Of a stretch of DNA of 64,000 bases, positions 34,549 to 42,798 are shown in pieces. The notes under the pieces are model-generated. The model did no database searches. It was not told the origin of the DNA and saw nothing but the letters and a program-made list of their open reading frames with translations. The DNA comes from RGIG7213 sp045544195. Its GTDB lineage: Bacteria; Bacillota; Clostridia; Oscillospirales; CAG-272. Numbering within the stretch: position 1 is the stretch's first letter; every line of letters begins with the position of its first letter. The DNA is taken from assembly GCA_045544195.1 (NCBI GenBank), contig JAZPYO010000024.1:1-64000 (forward strand). Reading direction: 5' to 3'. The position numbers and the translations under genes are program-made.

Positions 34549-35154
34549 TTATTTTTTGTTAAGTCTTTCGCCGACAGCTCCGCCCGGATGAATAAGACCG
34601 AACTGTTCTTTTCTGTATCCCGTCAGCTCCATAACAGCGGCTAAAAGTGCATCAAAAATAGCTATCGTGGCAACATATGATGCAGTAGCCATCATATTGT
34701 ATTTATCGCTTTCCTTTTCGATCTGCATTTTTATTATGAGATCTGCATTGTCAGCCAAAGGCGAATTAAGGTTTTCTGTAACGGCTATCAGCTTTGCGCC
34801 CTTTTTCTTCACAACGTCGATTATCGGAAGAAGCTCAACTGTCTTTCCGCCGCGTGATACCATAATAACGCAGTCCTCGTTCGTTACAACGCCAAGACCG
34901 CCGTGAACCGCCTCGGCAGGTGACATAAAGCAGGCAGGACGGTCGATGCAGCAAAGGCTGTGCTGAAATTTTTTTGCCGCAATTCCCGAAGATCCGCTGG
35001 CACACGTTATGATCTTTTTACATTCGCTCAATGCCTTTGCGACCTTGAGAAATTCATCCTTGTCAAGATATTCCGACGCCTGCTCAATAGCTTCCTTTTC
35101 GATCTTGAGCGACTGCCACGCCATTTCAAGTGCTTTTTGTGAAAGTGTATCCAT
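34549..35154 (-). CDS. SIS-domain sugar-phosphate isomerase (KpsF/GutQ-like)
   Basis: 201 residues from the ATG at 35154, ten bases after AGGAG; ATGs at 35160 and 35163 sit too near that site. SIS fold with CASGSSGIAAKKFQHSL, the MVSRGGKTVELLPI phosphosugar motif and VTENLNSPLADNAD. Similar to the isomerase half of arabinose 5-phosphate isomerases but without CBS domains. As no LPS or Kdo genes are here, a different sugar phosphate (for example hexulose 6-phosphate) is possible. Same strand as DivIVA (43 bases). Confidence 0.82.
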   Translation of the reverse strand: MDTLSQKALEMAWQSLKIEKEAIEQASEYLDKDEFLKVAKALSECKKIITCASGSSGIAAKKFQHSLCCIDRPACFMSPAEAVHGGLGVVTNEDCVIMVSRGGKTVELLPIIDVVKKKGAKLIAVTENLNSPLADNADLIIKMQIEKESDKYNMMATASYVATIAIFDALLAAVMELTGYRKEQFGLIHPGGAVGERLNKK

Positions 35155-35197
35155 TATCATCATTCTCCTGTAAAATTTATTTGTTATCAAACGCATA

Positions 35198-35956
35198 TTA
35201 TGCGTTGTATTCATCATCGCTTTTTCCGAATACTGATGTTACTCCGCTTGCTTTGGCTGTAAGACTGTCATTACTTTCGTGTACAGCTGATGATAAAGCG
35301 TCAAATGCGGAATTTATCTGCATTGAGCAAGACTCAAACAGTGCGATATATTCGCTTTTGAAAAGCTCTGTTTTGCGTATTGCCTCAGCATATATTGCCT
35401 CTGAACGCTTCGATGCGTTGTATACCGCCTCGCCCGCGCGCTTGTTTGCGTCCTCTATTATACTGTCCGCACATCGTCTTGCATCTGTCAGAATAGCGTC
35501 TGCGTTGCGGTTGGCATCTATAAGTATCTGACCGATCTTTGATGACATTTCATCATACAAGCGGGCTTTTTCAGCTATTTGCCCGTCCTCTTGAGCGTCG
35601 TCTTCCTTGATGCTTGAATTTTTCAGCGATTCATTTTCCTCGCACAAAGAATCAAGTGCGTCGTTCTGGGCGTTTATCAGCTCCTCGCTTTCAAAGAGTT
35701 TTTTTTCAAGTGATGCGATCTTTTGCTCTGCCTGATCGAGCAATTCCTGTAAACGCTCTGACTTGGCGGTATTGCGCGCATATTCTTTGACCTTTTCTTC
35801 GCTGTCCTTCAGCAACCGATCTTTTTCTGCTAATTGAACGTTCAGATGTTCTGTTTCCTTCTTGAAATCAAAATTCATTTTCTCTATGTAAGAGGTCACG
35901 TCGCTTTTGTTGAATCCGTTCATCGACGTTCTGAACAGTTTGGTGCTGTCTGCCAT
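35198..35956 (-). CDS. DivIVA-domain coiled-coil protein
   Basis: 252 residues. N-terminal DivIVA/GpsB-like segment (FRTSMNGFNKSDVTSYIEKM, 8-27), then a long coiled coil about 28-120, an acidic break, and a second helical, Ala-rich coiled region about 125-225 (DANRNADAILTDARRCADSII). DivIVA proteins mark negatively curved membranes and organise division or polar growth. It sits far from the usual ylm cluster. Preceded by GGGGG and a TTGAAA-17-TAATAT promoter. Confidence 0.8.
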   Translation of the reverse strand: MADSTKLFRTSMNGFNKSDVTSYIEKMNFDFKKETEHLNVQLAEKDRLLKDSEEKVKEYARNTAKSERLQELLDQAEQKIASLEKKLFESEELINAQNDALDSLCEENESLKNSSIKEDDAQEDGQIAEKARLYDEMSSKIGQILIDANRNADAILTDARRCADSIIEDANKRAGEAVYNASKRSEAIYAEAIRKTELFKSEYIALFESCSMQINSAFDALSSAVHESNDSLTAKASGVTSVFGKSDDEYNA

Positions 35957-36006
35957 TCGGAAAGCCCCCTATTCTTATTTTAGTGCTTCTATTAATCAAT
36001 AATACT

Positions 36007-36035
36007 ATATTATCACAAATTCTTTCATATTTCAA
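36007..36035 (-). promoter_or_regulatory. Sigma-A promoter of the DivIVA-like gene
   Basis: Minus strand: TTGAAA (36035-36030), 17 bases, TAATAT (36012-36007). Confidence 0.5.
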
Positions 36036-36161
36036 GACAAACAGAGTAATATGTTTAAATTTTCTGTTACATCGCCAAGGGCAAGGAAAGAAATATTTTA
36101 AATGTTTTTATACCGACTTAATAAATGTAGTTTATAATACAACAAACAGTCGGAGGACAGT

Positions 36162-37235
36162 ATGATAGAAGAAAAGAATGACTTATGGCATTATTTATCG
36201 CAAAGCGATAAGCCCATAACCGTATACGGAATGGGTGACGGAGCAGATAAGCTGATCTCCGCGCTTGAAAGAATAGGCAGACACGCAGACGATTTTTTCG
36301 CCTCTGACGGCTTTGTCAGAGGACAGAGCTTTCACGGAAAGACGGTGCTTTCGTTCAATGATGTCCGCAAAAAATATAAGGACGGCTTTATCGTGCTTGT
36401 TTCATTCGGCACGCAGCTTCCCGATGTAATACAGAACATACGCAATATCGACCGTGAGTATGAGCTGTATGCTCCCGATCTGCCCGTATGCCCCGATGAG
36501 CTTTTTACATACGGATATTACGCAGAGCATAAGGATGAGTTTGATTACGCCCGAAGCCTTTTGTGCGATGAAGAGTCGAAAAATGTGTTTGACGAAGTGC
36601 TTAATTTTAAACTGTCAGGTAAACTGAAATATATTGATTTTTCACAAAATTCTCAATTTGATGTTGCAAAACAGGAATTGAAGTGCTATAATTATATTTC
36701 CTATGTTGACGGCGGTGCGTATAATGGAGACAGCGTGAGATTTATGGCAGGTGTATGCCCTAATTTGCGCAAGGTATACGCATTTGAGCCTGACAGCAGA
36801 AGCTTCAGAAAGCTGACTTTGTCAGATCTGACGCCGAATGTGGAGCTGATCGCCGTAAATGCGGCACTCGGCAGCTTTGACGGTGTGGCAGATGTTTTTG
36901 AAAAGGGCAACAGAAACACCTCGCTTTTTGCAGAAGATGCAACGGGTGCAAAAACTAAGCAAGTGCGTGTGGCAACGGTGGATAAGATATTGAACGGGGA
37001 AAAAACGGATCTGATAAAGCTTGACGTTGAGGGCTCTGAGCTATCGGCTCTTGACGGCGCAGAAAAAACGATAAGCCGTTATGCTCCCGATCTTGCAGTA
37101 TCTCTGTATCACCGTCCGAGCGATATGTTTACGCTTATTCCAAAGGCGCATTCGATGTACGATCGCCCTCGCATAAGGGTCAGACGACCGCTGTATATTC
37201 CCGCGTGGGACGTTAGTATGTATTTGACCAAATGA
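36162..37235 (+). CDS. FkbM-family methyltransferase
   Basis: 357 residues. A short N-terminal nucleotide-binding-like domain (17-100, VYGMGDGADKLISALERIG) precedes the FkbM methyltransferase (about 175-335) with DGGAYNGDSVRF, VYAFEPD and LIKLDVEGSE, the hallmark motifs. FkbM proteins O-methylate sugars or natural products, often in glycan clusters. CGGAGGA lies before the start, with TATAAT at 36133-36138 but no clear -35. It is 19 bases upstream of the cohesin gene; glycan modification of surface proteins is a reasonable but unproven link. Confidence 0.85.
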   Translation: MIEEKNDLWHYLSQSDKPITVYGMGDGADKLISALERIGRHADDFFASDGFVRGQSFHGKTVLSFNDVRKKYKDGFIVLVSFGTQLPDVIQNIRNIDREYELYAPDLPVCPDELFTYGYYAEHKDEFDYARSLLCDEESKNVFDEVLNFKLSGKLKYIDFSQNSQFDVAKQELKCYNYISYVDGGAYNGDSVRFMAGVCPNLRKVYAFEPDSRSFRKLTLSDLTPNVELIAVNAALGSFDGVADVFEKGNRNTSLFAEDATGAKTKQVRVATVDKILNGEKTDLIKLDVEGSELSALDGAEKTISRYAPDLAVSLYHRPSDMFTLIPKAHSMYDRPRIRVRRPLYIPAWDVSMYLTK

Positions 37236-37254
37236 TTTTTATAAGAGGTAAAGT

Positions 37255-39057
37255 ATGAAAAAGAAATTAACAAGGCTTTTGACTTTTATCCTTGCGTTTG
37301 TGACTGTAGTTTCGGTTATGCAGATACCGACCTTTGCGGTAGCTGAAAAGGATAAGGCTCAGATAAAGGTATCAGTTTCAACTGCAAGCCCCCAAAAGGG
37401 TGACACGGTGCTTGTGACCGTGGAGCTTGGAAACTACGCTACTATGACACCGAAGGTGTCGGCTATGGAGCTGTCGGTGAAGTTTGATACGTCTGTATTC
37501 GAGCTGGTTCCTGACTCTATCGAAAGAAATACGCTGAAGATAAATTCAGGCGATATTTTGCGTATAGAGGCAAACGGCGACGATCAGATAGATATGAATT
37601 ACTGCTATGCTAATGATGCAGGCGCTTATCTGCCCCGCGAAAATATAAGCAAATTCATTCTTTTCCGCTTCAAGCTCAAGGTAAGAGATGATCTTTCCCG
37701 CGATAAAAAGGCAGAATTTGAGATAACAAAATGTAATATTTACGATAGCCATACGAGAGATAAAACAAGTGAGGTAACGTGCAAGACACCGTTTACGCAG
37801 GATGTCAAGGCATACGTAGTACGCCCTGATATACTGTTTAACGAAAGCGGCACTAACGAGGCGGTATACGATAAGATGGTAAAGGTCGAATTCAATACCG
37901 CTACTGCACAGGTGACATATGAGGGCGGTGAGCCTTTTGCCGTTTTAAATCCGTTTTATGCAAAGGAAAACGGCACTTATGTTATGGTATTCAATGTAAA
38001 CGGCGCTGAGGTAACACAGCAGTTTACAGTCAACCGCGAGATAAAGTCAATATCACTTAAAACAGGCTCGTATGTCAAAGAGTATGCGCTGAACGAAAAC
38101 CTTAATCTTTCAAAGGGCGAGCTTATCGTACAGTATATGGACGAAAGCCCGTATGACGATGAAAACGGTATATCTTATATCCCCCTTACAGATTCCCACA
38201 TCAGCGTTTCAGGCTATGATAAGGCTATGCCCGGGGAACAGGCGCTTATAGTTACCTATATGAATGACTATAACACAACGATGATGGTAAATGTTAAGAA
38301 TGTTTCCATTCATACGGCTGTGATCAAGCCCGGCTCTGTCCCCACATACCCCAAAACTCCTGTCGGATATGCGGTAGATCCTGCAGGTATCGTTGTCACG
38401 GTAATGTATTCCGACGGTACTCAGGAGGACAGAACGGTAGACTCATCTATGCTCGGTGAGTATATGAAGGATGTTATCGGTACTGTCAACGTTGAGGTAA
38501 AGCTCGCAGATGAGGTAATAGGTACATTTGCCACTGAATATGTTTCCGCCGAAAACCTCAATGCGTTTAAAAACGAGGTAAACGCAATAGACCCGTATGC
38601 TCTTACTGCAAAGGATGCATCGACCGTATCGGATCTCAAGAGCAGATACGCGACGCTTTCCTCTCAGTTCAGCCCTATGGTATTTGCTGATATAACGAGT
38701 AAATATAACTCTATCGTACAGCGTATGTCCGAAATATCCGGCAGTATTGAAACAACACCTGCGACAACACCTGTTGAAACAGCACCTGCAACACAGACAG
38801 GCGATAAGAACAATGATGAAAACAACGGCGCAAGCACATTTAAGATCGTTGGATGGATAATTGCGGTCATTATTCTGGTTTCCGTTCTTGCAGGATGTAC
38901 GTACTTCATAGTAGTATACATCAAACGCAAAAAGGAAGATGAAGACTATTACTATGATGACGATGACGATGATGACGATGATATGCAGCAGCCCACTGTT
39001 GCCGCATTCGACTATGATGACGATGACTTTATCAGTAATGATGACAGCAAGAAATAA
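37255..39057 (+). CDS. Cohesin scaffold-like protein with membrane anchor and poly-Asp tail
   Basis: 600 residues. Signal peptide 1-31; cohesin domain about 36-190 (QKGDTVLVTVELGNY, LSVKFDTSVFELVP); bacterial Ig-like (Big) domains about 255-440; a helical segment about 445-495; a Thr/Pro linker 496-515; a membrane helix about 527-553; then a cytoplasmic basic KRKKE followed by a tail with YYYDDDDDDDDDM and further Asp clusters. A C-terminal membrane helix instead of sortase or SLH anchoring is unusual for a scaffoldin. The next gene encodes a dockerin-like protein, so the pair may form a docked complex. Confidence 0.85.
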   Translation: MKKKLTRLLTFILAFVTVVSVMQIPTFAVAEKDKAQIKVSVSTASPQKGDTVLVTVELGNYATMTPKVSAMELSVKFDTSVFELVPDSIERNTLKINSGDILRIEANGDDQIDMNYCYANDAGAYLPRENISKFILFRFKLKVRDDLSRDKKAEFEITKCNIYDSHTRDKTSEVTCKTPFTQDVKAYVVRPDILFNESGTNEAVYDKMVKVEFNTATAQVTYEGGEPFAVLNPFYAKENGTYVMVFNVNGAEVTQQFTVNREIKSISLKTGSYVKEYALNENLNLSKGELIVQYMDESPYDDENGISYIPLTDSHISVSGYDKAMPGEQALIVTYMNDYNTTMMVNVKNVSIHTAVIKPGSVPTYPKTPVGYAVDPAGIVVTVMYSDGTQEDRTVDSSMLGEYMKDVIGTVNVEVKLADEVIGTFATEYVSAENLNAFKNEVNAIDPYALTAKDASTVSDLKSRYATLSSQFSPMVFADITSKYNSIVQRMSEISGSIETTPATTPVETAPATQTGDKNNDENNGASTFKIVGWIIAVIILVSVLAGCTYFIVVYIKRKKEDEDYYYDDDDDDDDDMQQPTVAAFDYDDDDFISNDDSKK

Positions 39058-39087
39058 TGTCAGAGTGTTGAGGAAGGAGAGTTGTTT

Positions 39088-39993
39088 ATGAACAGCACAT
39101 TAAAGCATATATGCTCCGTTTTGCTTTCCCTGTGCATACTGTTTACGTTTGCATTTTCTGTGATCGCAGTAGGCGAGGATGATCCGAGCGGTAACACATC
39201 AGGCTCAGAGGCGAACGAAAGCAATACGGCAGAAAATACTACCAATGACGAAAATACTACTGACTCCGACAGCGAAAGCAGTACGGACGACACCACGGTA
39301 TCTCCCCCCGAAAACCCGGGCCTTGACGGTATGTCATTCAAGAATGACACGTGTGAGATACTTTTAGGTAAAACGTATGCAACCGAGCTTATAGTGACGC
39401 CGGAGGAATTTGATATATCCCTGATCACTGTGATCTACACTACCAACAACGATTCCGTTGCAACGGTAGATGCAAACGGCGTAATAACGGCGATGGGTGT
39501 CGGAGAGGCTACGGTAACTGCGTCATACAGCGATATTGAATGTACTATTGAGGTTACTGTATACAAAACCATGCTCGACGTTGAAGAAGATGAAGAAACA
39601 GGTAAGAGCTTTGTCAAGGGAATAGAGCTTGGTACCAAAATATCGGATATCAGAAGTATGTTTGCAAGCTTTGCTGAAACAGATGTATCGCAGGTGACAG
39701 TATACCGTGACGGCGCTGCCGTTTCAGACGATCAGAATATAGCAACCGGAATGCGTGTGCAGGCAGGTGCAAGTGAGTTTTACATAGTAATATTCGGTGA
39801 TGTTACAGGCGACGGTGATATAAACCGTGACGATGTGAAAAGAATAGTCGATGCGTGTGCAGGCGATGCCTTTGCGGATGCAGCGTATGAAAAAGCGGCG
39901 CGCTTTGGTGAATTTAAAAAGCTCGATATAAGACTTGCTCTTGAAATATCCAATTACGTAAGCAATCGCGCAGAATACAAAAAAGACGCATAA
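39088..39993 (+). CDS. Ig-like (Big_2) protein with divergent dockerin
   Basis: 301 residues from the ATG at 39088, with AGGAGAG upstream; a TTG at 39082 would abut that site. Signal peptide 1-27, acidic Ser/Thr/Asn-rich spacer 28-75, Big_2 domain about 80-158 (NDSVATVDANGVITAMGVGEA split by Gly), a middle domain 165-235, and a C-terminal dockerin-like domain about 236-290. The first calcium loop is good (GDVTGDGDINRDDV), but the second (FGEFKKLDIRLALE) has lost most ligands. It is 30 bases behind the cohesin gene and probably its partner. Confidence 0.75.
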   Translation: MNSTLKHICSVLLSLCILFTFAFSVIAVGEDDPSGNTSGSEANESNTAENTTNDENTTDSDSESSTDDTTVSPPENPGLDGMSFKNDTCEILLGKTYATELIVTPEEFDISLITVIYTTNNDSVATVDANGVITAMGVGEATVTASYSDIECTIEVTVYKTMLDVEEDEETGKSFVKGIELGTKISDIRSMFASFAETDVSQVTVYRDGAAVSDDQNIATGMRVQAGASEFYIVIFGDVTGDGDINRDDVKRIVDACAGDAFADAAYEKAARFGEFKKLDIRLALEISNYVSNRAEYKKDA

Positions 39994-40000
39994 TATTAAA

Positions 40001-40036
40001 AAAATGCTTTTCTGAAAACGAAAAGCATTTTTGTTT
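40001..40036 (+). terminator. Terminator of the cohesin/dockerin operon
   Basis: AAAATGCTTTTC (40001-40012) pairs with GAAAAGCATTTT (40020-40031), then T-rich sequence. Confidence 0.82.
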
Positions 40037-40085
40037 TGCAATAAAACTGACATGAGATGAAAATTTATTGTGATAAATGAAAATG

Positions 40086-40128
40086 TGCCCGTCTTCCTTG
40101 CTTTAAGAAAGACGGGCATAGTTTTTTT
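40086..40128. terminator. Terminator between dockerin and serine hydrolase genes
   Basis: TGCCCGTCTT (40086-40095) pairs with 40109-40118; T7 follows on the plus strand, and the minus-strand gene stops at 40131, so it can act both ways. Confidence 0.7.
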
Positions 40129-40130
40129 GT

Positions 40131-41249
40131 TCATTCAAGGCAGGCTGTTACATCAAGCTCGAAATTGTATGCGGTAACTGCACCTGCTCCGCCGTCATAC
40201 CGTGAGTTTTTCATATAAACGGCGACTATTTCGTTTTGCGGATCGACCCAGAAATGCGTGCCGTATGCGCCGCTCCAGCCGTAGCAGCCCTGTCCTAAAG
40301 CCTTATAAGAGCCATCGCTTATAACTCTTACACCCAGCCCCCAGACGACAGGCGGCATCATAATTCGGCTTGGCAAAAGCGGTCTTGACATAAGGTCTAC
40401 ATATTCGCTCGGCAGTATTCTAACACCGTTAAGCTCCCCACAGCTTAACAGCATTTCCGCAAAGCTCGTATAATCGTCAAGCGTTGAGGCAAGACCTGCC
40501 CCGCCGCTGAAGGCAGACGGCGGAATACTTTCAAAAACGCAGCCGTCAACTGTCGGTGAAATGACGCTTTTTTCGTTAATTCTGTCGTGCATGGGAACGC
40601 ATCTTTTCCACTGCTCTATGCTCGGAGAAAATGTCGTATCGTTCATTTTTAACGGCGTGAAAATTTCATCACTTAAAAATCTGTCATAGCTTTTTCCGCT
40701 CGTCAGCTCCACTATCCTTGCAAGCACGTCAAATGCTGCTCCGGGACTGTAATACTGCATCGTATACGGCTCAAAGTCGAGCAGCGTTTCAGAATAAAAA
40801 TCGACAACGGAGCTTAAGGACAATGAGCGTTCGGGTGATATTTTACTGTGCTGCAATGCACCGACATCCATACATCCAAGTCCGCTCGTATGTGTCAGCA
40901 GATGAAATATTTTTATAGGCGTTTTCGCCTTGAAATCAAATACGGCAGAGCCGTTTTCCACCTTGCCGACCCCCATATCCTTAAATGAGGGAATGTATTT
41001 TGAAACATCATCGTAAATATCAATGATACCTTTTGATGCCTGTATAAGAACAGCTACGGCTGTTATCGGCTTTGTCATTGAAGCAAGACGGAAAACGGAG
41101 CATCCGTCAGCACCGTTGAAAAATTCGTATACCGTTTTACCGCTTTGCATAACACGCACAGCGCACGCGCCTACGCGGTGTGAATCTATATCGTCATTTA
41201 TCCTTGAATCAACCGTTCTTTTCAGCTTTTCAGTGTTGAGCTTTTTCAT
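40131..41249 (-). CDS. Beta-lactamase-fold serine hydrolase
   Basis: 372 residues from the ATG at 41249, after AAGGAGAG. Class C beta-lactamase/DD-peptidase fold with the SxxK motif SMTK (57-60), a YSPG motif (167-170) as the second element and HLLTHTSGL. No signal peptide, so cytoplasmic esterase or peptidase activity is more likely than cell-wall action. Substrate unknown. The tRNA-Lys terminator lies just upstream; no own promoter was clear. Confidence 0.82.
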   Translation of the reverse strand: MKKLNTEKLKRTVDSRINDDIDSHRVGACAVRVMQSGKTVYEFFNGADGCSVFRLASMTKPITAVAVLIQASKGIIDIYDDVSKYIPSFKDMGVGKVENGSAVFDFKAKTPIKIFHLLTHTSGLGCMDVGALQHSKISPERSLSLSSVVDFYSETLLDFEPYTMQYYSPGAAFDVLARIVELTSGKSYDRFLSDEIFTPLKMNDTTFSPSIEQWKRCVPMHDRINEKSVISPTVDGCVFESIPPSAFSGGAGLASTLDDYTSFAEMLLSCGELNGVRILPSEYVDLMSRPLLPSRIMMPPVVWGLGVRVISDGSYKALGQGCYGWSGAYGTHFWVDPQNEIVAVYMKNSRYDGGAGAVTAYNFELDVTACLE

Positions 41250-41284
41250 TTTTATTTTTCTCTCCTTACAAGAAATAATAAACG

Positions 41285-41317
41285 AAAAAGGCTCACAGCG
41301 GTATGCCGTAAGCCTTT
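41285..41317 (-). terminator. Terminator of tRNA-Lys
   Basis: Minus strand: AAAGGCT (41317-41311) pairs with AGCCTTT (41293-41287), then T-rich sequence; it begins at the last base of the encoded CCA. Confidence 0.75.
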
Positions 41318-41392
41318 GGTGATCCATCGGAGAGTCGAACTCCGGACACCTTGATTAAAAGTCAAGTGCTCTACCTTCTGAGCTAATGGATC
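41317..41392 (-). tRNA. tRNA-Lys (UUU)
   Basis: 76 bases including an encoded CCA end. Acceptor stem GATCCAT/ATGGATC, D-arm containing AGCTCAG and GGTAGAGC, anticodon stem CTTGA/TCAAG with loop CTTTTAA (anticodon TTT), and T-loop GTTCGAC are all present. Discriminator A. Confidence 0.97.
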
Positions 41393-41416
41393 GTATGTGT
41401 GTCTGCAACAGGTGAT

Positions 41417-41445
41417 ATAATATCACAAATCGGGTTATTTGTCAA
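41417..41445 (-). promoter_or_regulatory. Promoter of tRNA-Lys
   Basis: Minus strand: TTGACA (41445-41440), 17 bases, TATTAT (41422-41417), about 25 bases before the mature 5' end. Confidence 0.85.
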
Positions 41446-41600
41446 CCCCTTTTTAAGAAAAAGTATAATTTTTTTTAGTTTTCTCACGTTTACACGAAAA
41501 AAATCAAAGTTTACTAAATCCACTAAAAATGTTCTTATTTTTTAACAAGTCATATGATAAAATTCTCAATGTAGAATTTAAACAAAGCAGGGTTACACTT

Positions 41601-41684
41601 ATGTCACGTTTTGCGTTTACAGCTTCATATTTTTACTATTACTTTAACTTTTTTACCTTAAGTAATAGATTTTTGTGCTGCTGA
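41601..41684 (+). CDS. Phe/Tyr-rich leader peptide of aroF-pheA
   Basis: 27-codon ORF, ATG at 41601, TGA at 41682-41684. It encodes seven Phe and four Tyr; the core is SYFYYYFNFF (codons 9-18), plus F4, F6 and F24. An AGGG lies ten bases before the ATG. It precedes a DAHP synthase and a chorismate mutase/prephenate dehydratase, whose products are Phe and Tyr precursors, exactly as expected for a regulatory leader of the pheL type. Too short to be found by length-based gene calling. Confidence 0.85.
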   Translation: MSRFAFTASYFYYYFNFFTLSNRFLCC

Positions 41685-41742
41685 CAGATCAAAAACGGAG
41701 ATAAAAGGCGTATTTTGGCGGCACTGAGGGTGTCGCTTTTTT
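41675..41742 (+). promoter_or_regulatory. aroF-pheA transcription attenuator (antiterminator / terminator)
   Basis: Terminator: GCGGCAC (41718-41724), TGAGG loop, GTGTCGC (41730-41736), then T6 (41737-41742). Antiterminator: GTGCTGC (41675-41681), the Cys codons just before the leader stop, pairs fully (one G-U) with the same GCGGCAC. A ribosome reaching the stop would cover 41675-41681 and let the terminator form; one stalled at Phe/Tyr codons (41628-41654) would leave it free. A weak promoter may be TTATTT-17-TAAAAT (41535-41563). The rest of 41446-41600 is AT-rich, with a 7-bp hairpin near 41558-41577. Confidence 0.82.
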
Positions 41743-41785
41743 GTTGATATAAGCTCTATACATACAGGAAGGAACGGTGACGGCA

Positions 41786-42784
41786 ATGATTGCTGTAATT
41801 AAAAAGGGCACAACTAAAGAGCAGATGGACGTGCTTGTTCAATGGCTCGCAACACAGAATATCGAGGTGCATATTTCGCACGGACACGATTATACGGTTC
41901 TGGGACTTATCGGTGATACTACGAACGTTGATATGGATCTTATCGAAAGTCTTGATATCGTGGAAAGCGTTAAAAAGGTCAGTGAGCCTTTTAAGCAATG
42001 CAGTAAAAAATTTCATCCTGACGATACGGTTGTCGATGTCAACGGTATGAAGATCGGCGGCGGTAATTTTCAGCTTATCGCAGGTCCGTGCTCAGTCGAA
42101 TCGGAAAGTCAGATAATATCCGTTGCCGAAAGCGTTAAGGCATCGGGCGCAGGCATTCTCAGAGGCGGCGCATTCAAGCCGCGTACATCGCCGTACGATT
42201 TCCAGGGCTTGAAATCCGCGGGACTTGATCTTTTGCTTGAGGCAAAGCGTGCAACGGGTATGCCCATTGTAACTGAAATAATGAATACAGAGCATCTTCC
42301 GCTTTTTGAGCAGGTGGATATGATACAGGTCGGTGCGCGTAATATGCAGAACTTTGAGCTTCTGAAGGCGCTCGGTCATACAAACAAGCCCATACTTCTC
42401 AAGCGCGGACTTGCAAACACCATGAAAGAGCTGTTGATGAGCGCAGAGTATATTATGGCATCTGGTAACCCGAATATCATTCTTTGCGAAAGAGGCATAA
42501 GAACGTATGAAACGTATACGCGAAATACGCTTGATCTTTCGGCAGTGCCGATGCTCAAGGAGCTTTCGCATCTTCCAGTCGTAGTCGATCCCAGCCACGC
42601 AACAGGAAGCTCAAAGCTCGTTAAGCCGATGGCCCTGGCGGCTGCTGCCGCAGGTGCTGACGGTCTTATGATAGAGGTTCACAACGATCCCTTACACGCA
42701 TGGTGTGACGGCGCTCAGTCGCTTACGCCCGAGCAGTTTGCGGACGTTGCGGAAAAGGTCCGTAAGATAAGAGAAATTCTGTGA
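41786..42784 (+). CDS. aroF: 3-deoxy-7-phosphoheptulonate synthase (type I-beta)
   Basis: DAHP synthase, first shikimate-pathway enzyme, condensing PEP and erythrose 4-phosphate. 332 residues from ATG 41786 (GGAAGGAA eleven bases upstream); a GTG at 41777 is too close to that site. N-terminal ferredoxin-like regulatory domain (1-70), as in Thermotoga, then the barrel with GPCSVES, FKPRTSPYDFQG, CERGIRTYE and DPSHATG motifs. The N-terminal domain is known to bind Tyr or Phe for feedback control. It is cotranscribed with pheA and governed by the upstream attenuator. Confidence 0.95.
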   Translation: MIAVIKKGTTKEQMDVLVQWLATQNIEVHISHGHDYTVLGLIGDTTNVDMDLIESLDIVESVKKVSEPFKQCSKKFHPDDTVVDVNGMKIGGGNFQLIAGPCSVESESQIISVAESVKASGAGILRGGAFKPRTSPYDFQGLKSAGLDLLLEAKRATGMPIVTEIMNTEHLPLFEQVDMIQVGARNMQNFELLKALGHTNKPILLKRGLANTMKELLMSAEYIMASGNPNIILCERGIRTYETYTRNTLDLSAVPMLKELSHLPVVVDPSHATGSSKLVKPMALAAAAAGADGLMIEVHNDPLHAWCDGAQSLTPEQFADVAEKVRKIREIL

Positions 42785-42798
42785 TAGGAGTAAGTATG

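Noticed and set aside
36113..36153. CCGACT/AGTCGG pairing hiding the FkbM ribosome site
   Set aside because: The left arm lies upstream of the -10 at 36133, so it would not be in the RNA.
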